Below, piece after piece: positions 25,288 through 34,806 of a stretch of 64,000 nt of DNA. How positions within the stretch are numbered: the stretch's first letter is position 1; each line of letters begins with the position of its first letter. The notes beneath the pieces were generated by a model. It was not told the origin of the DNA. It did not search any database and saw only the letters and a list, made by a program, of their open reading frames with translations. Position numbers and translations under genes: made by a program. This DNA is from Cohnella herbarum. Lineage in GTDB: Bacteria > Bacillota > Bacilli > Paenibacillales > Paenibacillaceae. The stretch is from positions 744,001-808,000 of the forward strand of contig NZ_CP051680.1 of NCBI RefSeq assembly GCF_012849095.1. Direction: 5' to 3'.

Positions 25288-25398
25288 GCTGAGCACCGCT
25301 ATTGGGCTCCGAGGGCGAGTTTCTGCAGAAATAAGGGTGCTAGGCACCGCTAATTGGCTCCGTGAGCAGGTTTTTTGGAGGAATAAGGGTGCTGGCGC
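25288..25398. repeat. 51-bp palindromic tandem array, right part
   Basis: About 2.2 units continue the array after the IS3-family element, ending in a degraded unit (GGTGCTGGCGCTAAGC). The first half-unit completes the unit broken at 23858. Confidence 0.9.
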
Positions 25399-25431
25399 TA
25401 AGCGGGGGTAACGCAAAATCGAGGTTTAATA

Positions 25432-25485
25432 TCTAACGGCTGCGACAGCCGTTATTTTTACGAAAACAACTGTTTTTAAATTCTA
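25432..25485 (+). repeat. REP-like palindrome left of the IS110-type element
   Basis: TAACGGCTGCGACAGCCGTTA is a perfect 9-bp stem palindrome followed by TTTTTACG. After about 50 bp the sequence returns to TTCTAA, as if a second unit began there. Related palindromes occur in the opposite orientation at 27272-27404. The hairpin plus T-run could also act as a terminator. The rest of 25399-25501 shows no gene. Confidence 0.6.
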
Positions 25486-25529
25486 AACATTCCTGTAGGG
25501 CCTAGGATTTGGACTTAGACAAAAACAGG

Positions 25530-25589
25530 AGCGCCTCGTATGATGGGGGTGTCACGGGTCAATGCCCTAAAACCCATCATGGAGGCGCT
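25530..25589 (+). promoter_or_regulatory. Hairpin masking the transposase ribosome binding site
   Basis: AGCGCCTCGTATGATGGG (25530-25547) pairs with CCCATCATGGAGGCGCT (25573-25589) as an approximately 17-bp stem with one bulge. The 3' arm contains the GGAGG that precedes the ATG at 25594. Transcripts entering from outside would form the hairpin and be poorly translated, a known way for insertion sequences to limit transposase. Confidence 0.7.
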
Positions 25590-25593
25590 TAAA

Positions 25594-26871
25594 ATGAAGT
25601 CTACTCGAAACGACGCTACAAATCAACGTATTGAACGAATTACCAGTCATCATGCAATCGTAGGGATCGATATCGCTAAAGATGTACATGCCGCACAGGT
25701 TACGGATTTTCGCGGGCGGACGCTAACGCCGCGCCACGTTTCCTTTACGAACACAGAAGCCGGATTCCAGAAGCTGCTCCATTGGATGCAGGAGGCGGGG
25801 GCCAAACATGGCAAAACTTCTTTCCTTGTCGGCATGGAGCCTACAGGCCACTACTGGCATAATCTCGCTGACTGGCTGCTAAAGCAAGGCATCGAGGTCG
25901 TGCTGGTGAACCCGGTAACGACGCATCGCAATAAGGAAAACCGCGACAACAGTCCATCTAAGAACGACCCGAAGGACGCGCTCGTCATCGCCGATGTCGT
26001 CAGCCGAGGCTACTACACAAACTACGCGCCGCAAGAGCCTGTATTTGACGGAATCAAGGCCGCGATGAGCGCTCGGGAATACTGGGTGGGGCAGTCCATC
26101 GCCTTAGGTAATCGCATCGTGCGTTGGATAGACTTGTACTTTCCTGAGTTCCGAAGCGTATTCCTAGAATGGGACGGTGTCCGGTCGTTAGCAACATTAA
26201 AGGCTTTTCCACTGCCTGTCGATCTACAGCAACTGAATGCTGACGAGGTGATGGAGGGATGGCGAAGCCAGGGGATGCGACGCGTAGCTGGAGCCAGTGG
26301 CAAAGCAAAGGCTGTAGAACTGCTGAACGCGGCAGCACACAGTGTTGGGAAATCCAATACAAACGATGCCGCGCGGCACGATATCTTTCGCCTTTTGCAT
26401 GTCTACAAAGAGACGCAACTCATACTCGAAGAGATGCAGCGAGAGATAGAGGCGCTCTTGGAGCAGGTGCCCGTTGTGCAGCAACTCCGCAGCTTACACG
26501 GTCTAGGCACGATCACCATTGCCTCTTTGCTTGGCTGCGCAGGCGGTCTGCATCACTACGCCCATGGAAGGCAACTGCTGCGCCGAGCCGGTCTCAATCT
26601 GGCGGAACGAACATCGGGAAAACACAAGGGCCAGATTAAGCTCTCCAAGCGGGGCGACAGCATGCTGCGCAAGTATTTGTACTTAGGGATGCTGAGCTTA
26701 GTGCGGCAGAATTCAGACTTCAAACATTGGCACGCCCGTAACCAGCTTAAAGGCATGTCGAAGATGTATTCCATCTTCAAGCTCATTGGAAAGCTCGCAC
26801 GCATTTTAATTGGCATGATTCAACGTGGAGAAATGTATAGCAGCGGATCGCAAGATACGTTGGTCGCGTAG
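25594..26871 (+). CDS. IS110-family transposase (DEDD)
   Basis: The 425-residue protein starts at ATG 25594, 7 bp after GGAGG; an upstream in-frame ATG at 25540 lies inside the hairpin and has no ribosome binding site. The N-terminal RuvC-like DEDD domain shows IVGIDIAKDVHAAQV, VGMEPTGHYWHNL and SKNDPKDALVIADVV. The C-terminal Tnp20 domain has LHGLGTITIASLLG, then LLRRAGLNLAERTSGKHKG with the presumed catalytic Ser, and KRGDSMLRKYLYLG. The frame is intact, so the element may be active. Confidence 0.93.
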   Translation: MKSTRNDATNQRIERITSHHAIVGIDIAKDVHAAQVTDFRGRTLTPRHVSFTNTEAGFQKLLHWMQEAGAKHGKTSFLVGMEPTGHYWHNLADWLLKQGIEVVLVNPVTTHRNKENRDNSPSKNDPKDALVIADVVSRGYYTNYAPQEPVFDGIKAAMSAREYWVGQSIALGNRIVRWIDLYFPEFRSVFLEWDGVRSLATLKAFPLPVDLQQLNADEVMEGWRSQGMRRVAGASGKAKAVELLNAAAHSVGKSNTNDAARHDIFRLLHVYKETQLILEEMQREIEALLEQVPVVQQLRSLHGLGTITIASLLGCAGGLHHYAHGRQLLRRAGLNLAERTSGKHKGQIKLSKRGDSMLRKYLYLGMLSLVRQNSDFKHWHARNQLKGMSKMYSIFKLIGKLARILIGMIQRGEMYSSGSQDTLVA

Positions 26872-27207
26872 TCACAAGCAACACCCAGCACACCGAACAA
26901 CTTACGAATACTGACCCATTCGTGGGACTTCAATGACAAAGAACGCACAGAGAACCGAGTATCAGTTCCGTCAGGGCAATTGACCCGTCTTCTAAACGTA
27001 ATCGGTCTCCACGCCTTGGACAGGTACAACGAAGGAATGTAAGGGCAAAGACCCGTTGAGTCATGGGAGGGTGAACCTCCAAGGGGACAAGTGGAGCGTG
27101 CAGCAGAGCGTTAATGCGAAGTGCGATATAACGCGACTTCTGTTCCCGCATCCCCGAACGTGTCATCGACGGCCGTCAGCCCTACGCCCCTATCGACCCA
27201 CCTGACA
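26872..27207 (+). ncRNA. 3' non-coding part of the IS110-type element, candidate bridge RNA region
   Basis: Between the transposase stop and the right subterminal repeat lie about 335 bp without a credible gene. The stretch contains short hairpins such as GGAGG-GTGAA-CCTCC (27067-27081) and unusual mixed composition. IS110-family transposases use a bridge RNA encoded in the element's non-coding end; in IS1111-type members it is at the 3' side. Assignment of this segment is by family knowledge and position; no fold or guide loops were computed. Confidence 0.45.
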
Positions 27208-27271
27208 TCTAAGTCATTGAAATCCTGCGAATGAGTGAGCATTCGTGAGAAAAACCCTTAAATACGAGGGA

Positions 27272-27404
27272 CGGAACTGTACGCCGCTATTTTACCCAGA
27301 ATAGTATGCTTTCACTGGAAAACATACAAATAAGAGCGCCCGCTTCCGTTAGATTTTGAAAAGTCCCTTTTTGAGCAAAATAACGGCTACTGGTTCCGTT
27401 AGAT
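27272..27404 (-). repeat. Three degenerate REP-like units right of the IS110-type element
   Basis: On the minus strand the units read CTAACGGAACCAGTAGCCGT-TATTTT (27378-27404), CTAACGGAAGCGGGCGCTCT-TATTTG (about 27327-27352) and AGCGGCGTACAGTTCCG (27272-27288). The first two start 50 bp apart. The hairpin followed by TTATTT resembles the design of the 51-bp arrays elsewhere in the window. Bases 27405-27492 contain nothing recognisable. Confidence 0.6.
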
Positions 27405-27492
27405 GGAAACTTGAATACGTCAAGCACGGCTAAGTGTTTCGAGCCTAAATACAGAGTGAGTACTAATGCATTTCTACTGCGGCGCCAAGCCG

Positions 27493-27756
27493 GTGTACAG
27501 ATGTACTGTACAAAGTCGTTGTACAAAGTCGTTGTACTAAGTCGTTGTACTAAGTCGTTGTACTATCGTTGCACTATATCGTTGAACTGTACCGATTGTA
27601 CCGTTGAACTGTACCGATGTCCTGTACAAAGTCGTTGTACTACCGTTGCACTATATCGTTGAACTGAACCGATTGTACCGTTGAACTGTAGCGATGTACT
27701 GCACCAACCCATTGCACCAACCCATTGCACCAACCCATTGCACCAACCCACTGCAC
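27493..27756. repeat. 13-bp tandem repeat tract
   Basis: Degenerate 13-bp units are strung together: GTACAAAGTCGTT x2, GTACTAAGTCGTT x2, then shortened variants (GTACTACCGTT, GCACTATATCGTT, GAACTGTACCGAT), ending in four near-identical GCACCAACCCATT units. The repeats stop at the -35 box of the metG promoter. They resemble a variable-number tandem repeat. The apparent open frames in the tract are a consequence of its low complexity. Confidence 0.85.
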
Positions 27757-27786
27757 TTGACATAGGTGAAGCTTGTCGGTTATATT
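27757..27786 (+). promoter_or_regulatory. Sigma-A promoter of metG
   Basis: A consensus -35 TTGACA (27757-27762) is followed after 18 bp by TATATT (27781-27786). It lies just upstream of the T-box leader and directly after the last 13-bp repeat. Confidence 0.7.
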
Positions 27787-27792
27787 TTGGCG

Positions 27793-30160
<2,368 letters not shown>

Positions 30161-30174
30161 ACCGGCAAGACGGC

Positions 30175-30210
30175 AGGCGGTACAGGGACTTTCCTTGTAC
30201 CGCCTTTTTG
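30175..30210 (+). terminator. Terminator after metG
   Basis: AGGCGGTACAGGGA pairs with TCCTTGTACCGCCT, followed by TTTTT. Confidence 0.9.
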
Positions 30211-30317
30211 CTCTATTTTAAAATAATTATTATTCCGCAGTAACCATACCGACGCCTCCGCGATCTAATTAATAGATTCGCCTTTGTCGCCCACATTTTG
30301 AAGAAAGGAGCTTTAAC

Positions 30318-30869
30318 TTGGATATCGATCTGGACGTTGAGGTACGATTGGCGCAGTCGGGACAGCATGAAGCTTTCATTCGAATGGTTAAGAAAGTCGA
30401 AGTTCGAATGTACAATATCGCTAAAGCCATCCTAAAGAACGATGAAGACTGTGCGGATGCCATGCAGGAGGCCATATTAAAAGCTTACAAATCGATCAAG
30501 AGCGTTCGGCAGCCCAACTTTTTCAACACTTGGTTGTTTAGAATTCTAATTAATGAATGCAATTCGATTATTCGCAAACGTTTAGATAGCGTTGCAGTGG
30601 ACGAGTTGCAGCAATTCGCCGAACCTTCCTCGCAAGATGACCATATCGATCTCTGGGATGCCATATGGCGATTGGAAGAAATCTCGCGTACGATCGTAAT
30701 TCTTCATTATTTTCAGGACAAATCTTTGCGCCAAATCGCGGATCTGATGGAGACGTCCGAAGGGGCCGTCAAGAGCAGGCTGCACCGTTCCAGAAACAGC
30801 TTAAACCAATGGCTGACGGATTCCATGGAAAGGAAGTTGAATTATGAGTCAAGTCGATTTGGACAATGA
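30318..30869 (+). CDS. ECF-type RNA polymerase sigma factor
   Basis: The 183-residue protein starts at TTG 30318 with AAAGGAGC upstream. Region 2 is visible (MYNIAKAILKNDEDCADAMQ, then EAILKAYKSIKSV and FNTWLFRILINECNSIIRK) and region 4 carries the HTH (LHYFQDKSLRQIADLMETSE, GAVKSRLHRSRNSL). It overlaps the next gene by 26 bp, the usual coupling of an ECF sigma factor and its membrane-bound anti-sigma factor. The stimulus is unknown; a SigV/SigI-like class in Bacilli is comparable. Confidence 0.9.
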   Translation: MDIDLDVEVRLAQSGQHEAFIRMVKKVEVRMYNIAKAILKNDEDCADAMQEAILKAYKSIKSVRQPNFFNTWLFRILINECNSIIRKRLDSVAVDELQQFAEPSSQDDHIDLWDAIWRLEEISRTIVILHYFQDKSLRQIADLMETSEGAVKSRLHRSRNSLNQWLTDSMERKLNYESSRFGQ

Positions 30870-31971
30870 AATAAGCAAATGGAAAGCCAGGCAAGCCGAA
30901 ATTCTTCCGGAAGCCGTCCGGTTGCGCATGGATCAGACTTACGCTTCGTTGGAAGGAATAACTCCGACTCTCCATAAGAGTAAGCGCCGGCCTTATCTGC
31001 TCCGTCTGATGATAACGGCAGCGTCAATAGCGGCGGTCTGTATCGCCTTGATCGGTTCCGGATTCGTGTCTCCGGCGATGGCGGAGGCCTTAAAGCGAAT
31101 TCCCGCTATTGAAAGCGTATTTCGACTGGCGGGCGATCTCGGTCTGCGTACTGCCGATGAGCAGGGGTTGACCAAAGATGTCAATGAGCGAATTACTCAT
31201 GACGGAGTCACTCTCAGCATCTCCGAACTGGTTTTCGACGGGGCTCGGCTATCGTTCGTTCTAACGGACGAAGGTCTGGACGGCAAGGAGACAACATTGT
31301 ATGAGGCATGGAGCGATAGGAAGTTGGACGAGAACGGAGTTCCGCTTCCCAAAGTCAATGTAGAGCCTAACCATATCGAATTCCTAATTAACGGAGAATC
31401 GGTTAACACGGGATATTCGTTACGCGCAGCAGGGGAGCAGGCTCCTAATTCCATCATTGTGGGCGCTTTACATAGTGCCAAGATCAAAGCTCCAGACCGA
31501 TTCGATCTCACGGTAGTCGTGAAATACGCCAAAATAGACGATGCGTTCGAATTCCATATTCCCGTTGCGACGAGTACCGAAAGTATTGCTCTTACCTCTT
31601 CCACGGTCAAAACTCACGACAATATACAGTTTCAGCTTGATCGGATCGAGTTGACTCCGGTAACGACCCGTCTCGAAGTCATCATTAAGAGTCCCGGGAA
31701 AAAGGATATCAAAGACGTTGCGGAAGCCATTCCGGATAAATATAAAATAACGGGATTTCTTAATATCGAGTTCGATATCGTCGACGAGAACGGAGCAACT
31801 CCAGTCAGCCTAGGCGGCAGCGGGAGTGGCGAAGGCGATTCCTTTGTATACACCTCGCTGTTCGAACCTTACCGAACGCGTCCGAAGGAGTTGACGGTTA
31901 AACCGTTTATTCCCACTAAGGACGGCAAACAATACATCCCCGAGTTGGAGATTACGGTCCCCGTCCAGTAA
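30844..31971 (+). CDS. DUF4179 membrane protein, probable anti-sigma factor
   Basis: The 375-residue protein has a short cytoplasmic N-terminus of about 55 residues, one transmembrane segment (LMITAASIAAVCIALIGSGF) and a long extracellular part beginning with a DUF4179 domain (RITHDGVTLSISELVFDG, ARLSFVLTDEGLDG). Proteins with this layout encoded directly after an ECF sigma factor usually hold that sigma factor inactive. There is no zinc-binding ZAS motif (HxxxCxxC) in the N-terminus, so the anti-sigma role rests on gene order and topology. Confidence 0.8.
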   Translation: MSQVDLDNEISKWKARQAEILPEAVRLRMDQTYASLEGITPTLHKSKRRPYLLRLMITAASIAAVCIALIGSGFVSPAMAEALKRIPAIESVFRLAGDLGLRTADEQGLTKDVNERITHDGVTLSISELVFDGARLSFVLTDEGLDGKETTLYEAWSDRKLDENGVPLPKVNVEPNHIEFLINGESVNTGYSLRAAGEQAPNSIIVGALHSAKIKAPDRFDLTVVVKYAKIDDAFEFHIPVATSTESIALTSSTVKTHDNIQFQLDRIELTPVTTRLEVIIKSPGKKDIKDVAEAIPDKYKITGFLNIEFDIVDENGATPVSLGGSGSGEGDSFVYTSLFEPYRTRPKELTVKPFIPTKDGKQYIPELEITVPVQ

Positions 31972-31978
31972 GTATGTA

Positions 31979-32010
31979 AACCGCGCAGCATCGATGCTGC
32001 GTGGTTTTTT
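31979..32010 (+). terminator. Terminator after the sigma/anti-sigma operon
   Basis: AACCGCGCAGCAT pairs with ATGCTGCGTGGTT (one G-T pair) over CG, followed by six T residues. Confidence 0.9.
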
Positions 32011-32033
32011 CCGTATTTTATGCCTCAATTTTG

Positions 32034-32062
32034 TTGACACTGCACGGGTAGGGGGGTATAAT
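32034..32062 (+). promoter_or_regulatory. Consensus sigma-A promoter of znuACB
   Basis: TTGACA (32034-32039) and TATAAT (32057-32062) are both perfect and separated by exactly 17 bp. A promoter this strong usually needs tight repression, which the adjoining Zur-like box would give. Confidence 0.9.
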
Positions 32063-32070
32063 CATTTTTG

Positions 32071-32093
32071 TTAATAATAATGATTACGATTAA
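32071..32093. promoter_or_regulatory. Zur-like operator
   Basis: Half-sites TTAATAATAAT and ATTACGATTAA flank a central G. The second matches the Zur half-site of Bacilli (ATTACGATTTA type), the first differs from its mirror image at two positions. The box begins about 2 bp after the expected transcription start of znuACB, where zinc-loaded Zur would block transcription. Confidence 0.75.
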
Positions 32094-32104
32094 GGAGATT
32101 CAAA

Positions 32105-33109
32105 ATGCGAATATTAGGTACTGTAAACGGAAGACCGAGACTACTGCATAAGTCGAAGTTAGTCATTATAGCGATACTCTTATTGGTCGGCGCGAGCTTA
32201 TCGGCTTGCGGCAAAAACAACGAAGCCGGGCTGGCGGAAGGGAAAGTCAACGTCGTGACGAGTTTCTACCCGCTATATTACTTCGCGCAGGAAATCGGCG
32301 GAGACAAAGCTCACGTCGTGAACTTAATCGCCGCGGGGGTCGAGCCTCACGAGTGGACGCCGAAAAGCCGGGATTTGACTTCCGTTTCCAAAGCGCAATT
32401 GTTCTTATATAACGGTGCCGGGCTAGAGGGCTGGGTAGACGATTTTCTTCATGGTTTAGGCTCCGACAGCAAAGTCATAACCGTGGAAGCCAGTAAAGGG
32501 ATTTCGCTTATTCAAGGAAATCCTGAGCATGAAGAGGGCCATGAAGATGAGCATGACGCCGAGGAAGAGCACGGGCATTCCGATCTCGGGGTCGATCCTC
32601 ATACATGGGTCAGCCCGCGTTCGGCGTTGGTCATGGCAGCTAACATTCGCGATGCGTTCGTTCAAGCAGACCCTGCCAACGAAGCGGAATACGAGCTGCG
32701 TTATGCGGATTTAGAGCAGCGCATCAAGCAACTGGACGACAAGTATACTCGGGAGCTTTCCGGATACAAGCGGCGCGATATCGTAGTATCCCATCAAGCT
32801 TTCGGCTACTTGGCCCGCGACTACGACTTGAATCAGATCGCGATCATGGGCCTCTCGCCGGAAGCGGAGCCGAGATCGCAGGATCTGCTTGCGATTGCCC
32901 GATACGTGAAGGAGCACGAAATTCCGTATATTTTCTTCGAGGAGCTTGTCTCCGAACAGTTGGCCAACACGTTGGCGAGCGAAGCCAAAGTCGATACGCT
33001 CGTGCTTAATCCTTTGGAAGGGTTAACTCCCGAACAACAAAAAGCCGGGGAAAACTACTTCACCCTCAGCGAACGAAACCTGCAAAACTTGCAGAAGGCT
33101 CTTCAGTAA
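32105..33109 (+). CDS. znuA: Zinc ABC transporter substrate-binding lipoprotein
   Basis: The 334-residue protein has a lipoprotein signal (LVIIAILLLVGASLSACG, lipobox LSAC). It belongs to cluster A-I/ZnuA family: VNVVTSFYPLYYFAQEIGGD, AAGVEPHEWTPKSRDL, and VDPHTWVSPRSALVMA. A His/Glu-rich loop (HEEGHEDEHDAEEEHGHSD) between the first and second metal ligands is typical of zinc rather than manganese binding proteins. AAGGAG precedes the ATG, overlapping the end of the Zur-like box. It delivers zinc to ZnuB/ZnuC. Confidence 0.93.
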   Translation: MRILGTVNGRPRLLHKSKLVIIAILLLVGASLSACGKNNEAGLAEGKVNVVTSFYPLYYFAQEIGGDKAHVVNLIAAGVEPHEWTPKSRDLTSVSKAQLFLYNGAGLEGWVDDFLHGLGSDSKVITVEASKGISLIQGNPEHEEGHEDEHDAEEEHGHSDLGVDPHTWVSPRSALVMAANIRDAFVQADPANEAEYELRYADLEQRIKQLDDKYTRELSGYKRRDIVVSHQAFGYLARDYDLNQIAIMGLSPEAEPRSQDLLAIARYVKEHEIPYIFFEELVSEQLANTLASEAKVDTLVLNPLEGLTPEQQKAGENYFTLSERNLQNLQKALQ

Positions 33110-33206
33110 TCTAACATAGAAGAGATATGAGGCGGGCGGAAGCACGCATAGAAGCAAGTATATCATCATGCACGAACGCGATAAAAAGAGAAGGGGAGGG
33201 CCCTCC

Positions 33207-33977
33207 ATGAACACGAGCGCGGATTTGCAACAGGCGGGATGCCATCAGGAGATCATCCGGCTGGACGGAGTGTCTTTCTCCTTCGACTCCCAAGTCATCC
33301 TGTCGGATGTTTCCTTTAAGATCATGGAACGGGATTTCGTCGGTTTAATCGGATCCAACGGAGCCGGGAAGACGACGCTGCTGAGGATGATCGTAGGATT
33401 AACGCGTCCTCAGAGCGGCAGTATTTCTTTGTTCGGGACTCCGGCGGAACGGTTTAAAGATTGGAACCTGATCGGTTACGTTCCGCAAAGAAACCATTTC
33501 AACCCGTTATTTCCCGCGACGGTCAGGGAAGTCGTTATATCCGGATTGTACGGCCGCAAGAAGCTGTTCCGGAGAATATCGAGCGAAGATGCCGGCCGAT
33601 GCGAGGACGCCTTGGGAGCGTTGAAAATCCAAGACCTCGCCGATAAGAGAATCGGAGCGCTATCTGGCGGCCAGCAACAACGCGTCTTTCTTGCTCGTGC
33701 GCTGATCAATAATCCTAAGCTCCTTATTTTGGACGAGCCTTTGTCGGGAATCGATATCGAGACGCAGACGAACTTTTTTCACATGATCAAACACATGCAC
33801 CAACGGCACAACATTACGTTCTTGATGGTTTCCCACGACATGGATATGGTACGTTCTTATTTGGGACAGGAGCCGAAAGAAAGAAGCGGCAAGCTGTCGT
33901 TCTACGTCCGTCATTCTCACGATCTGGAAAATTGCGAAGGCACGGATTTGCTGCACTCCCTGCGGAAAGAAGGTTAG
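33207..33977 (+). CDS. znuC: Zinc ABC transporter ATP-binding protein
   Basis: The 256-residue ATPase starts at ATG 33207, 7 bp after GGGGAGGG; an in-frame ATG at 33168 has no such site. Walker A (GLIGSNGAGKTTLLR), signature (ALSGGQQQRVFLARAL), Walker B (PKLLILDEPLSGID) and the switch His (FLMVSHDMD) are all present. It lies about 100 bp after znuA and 6 bp before znuB and powers zinc import. The C-terminal tail (YVRHSHDLENC) has extra His/Cys residues. Confidence 0.93.
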   Translation: MNTSADLQQAGCHQEIIRLDGVSFSFDSQVILSDVSFKIMERDFVGLIGSNGAGKTTLLRMIVGLTRPQSGSISLFGTPAERFKDWNLIGYVPQRNHFNPLFPATVREVVISGLYGRKKLFRRISSEDAGRCEDALGALKIQDLADKRIGALSGGQQQRVFLARALINNPKLLILDEPLSGIDIETQTNFFHMIKHMHQRHNITFLMVSHDMDMVRSYLGQEPKERSGKLSFYVRHSHDLENCEGTDLLHSLRKEG

Positions 33978-33983
33978 ACAAGC

Positions 33984-34787
33984 TTGGATATTTTGACGGC
34001 TGAATTTTTTCAGAGGGCTTTGATCGGGGGCGCTCTGATCGCGGTGACGGCTCCGCTCATGGGGCTGTTTCTCGTGTTGAGAAGGTTGGCGATGATCGGA
34101 GATACGCTCGCTCACGTCAGCATCGCCGGGGTCGCGCTCGGATTTTTGATTGAAGTGTACCCTGTGGCGGTCGGGTTAGTGTTCGCGATATTGGCGTCGT
34201 TCGCCATAGAAATGCTGCGCCGCATGTATCGAACTTATGCCGAATTATCGATCGCGATTATTATGTCCGGAGGAATCGCCTTAGCTTCGTTGCTGTTTAC
34301 GATGGGAAAGGGCTTTAATTTAGATGTAACCTCGTATATGTTCGGCAGTATTTATACGCTTGACCGTACGGATTTATTGGTTATCGCCGCCGTAACCGTC
34401 ATTGTTCTCACAATGGTGCTTATACATAAGAAAGAGCTTTTCCTACTCACCTTTGACGAGGATGCGGCGGCGGTTAGCGGGTTGCCGGTCAAATATTTCA
34501 ACATTATGCTGAGTATTTTGACGGCGCTAGTGATCAGCGCTTCGATCAAGATCGTCGGCGCATTGCTAGTCTCCGCGCTACTGACGATTCCGGCTGCTTG
34601 CAGCCTTGCGTTGTCGCGCAGTTTCAAGTCGGCGATCATTCTGGTCGTCATCATCGGCGAGCTCGCCGTACTGGCGGGCTTATGGTTCGCCGGCGTTTGG
34701 AATTTAGCTCCGGGAGGCACGATCGTGCTTCTGTTGATCGGCATTCTGGCGGTATCGATCATGACGAAACGTATTATTCGGGCTTAG
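33984..34787 (+). CDS. znuB: Zinc ABC transporter permease
   Basis: The 267-residue protein starts at TTG 33984 and has about eight hydrophobic segments of the ABC-3 permease family: ALIGGALIAVTAPLMGLFLV, RRLAMIGDTLAHVSIAGVAL and PVKYFNIMLSILTALVISAS. It is the membrane channel of the znuACB importer. AGAAGG serves as ribosome binding site within the end of znuC. Confidence 0.92.
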   Translation: MDILTAEFFQRALIGGALIAVTAPLMGLFLVLRRLAMIGDTLAHVSIAGVALGFLIEVYPVAVGLVFAILASFAIEMLRRMYRTYAELSIAIIMSGGIALASLLFTMGKGFNLDVTSYMFGSIYTLDRTDLLVIAAVTVIVLTMVLIHKKELFLLTFDEDAAAVSGLPVKYFNIMLSILTALVISASIKIVGALLVSALLTIPAACSLALSRSFKSAIILVVIIGELAVLAGLWFAGVWNLAPGGTIVLLLIGILAVSIMTKRIIRA

Positions 34788-34806
34788 CCCGTAGGAGGAC
34801 ATCGAT

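Larger units (their letters stand above)
25495..27232 (+). mobile_element. IS110-family (IS1111-like) insertion sequence
   Basis: The element encodes an intact IS110-type DEDD transposase. Subterminal inverted repeats bracket it: AGGATTTGGACTTAGA at 25504-25519 and, at 27208-27226, TCTAAGTC-ATTG-AAATCCT, giving 8 + 7 matched bases. Subterminal rather than terminal repeats and a long 3' non-coding part are features of the IS1111 subgroup. The outer ends given are estimates, since this family leaves no simple target duplication. Both flanks contain REP-like palindromes. Confidence 0.75.

Noticed and set aside
23415..27760. Prophage or integrative element
   Set aside because: Only two insertion sequences and repeats are present; there is no integrase, phage gene or conjugation gene, and no tRNA attachment site.
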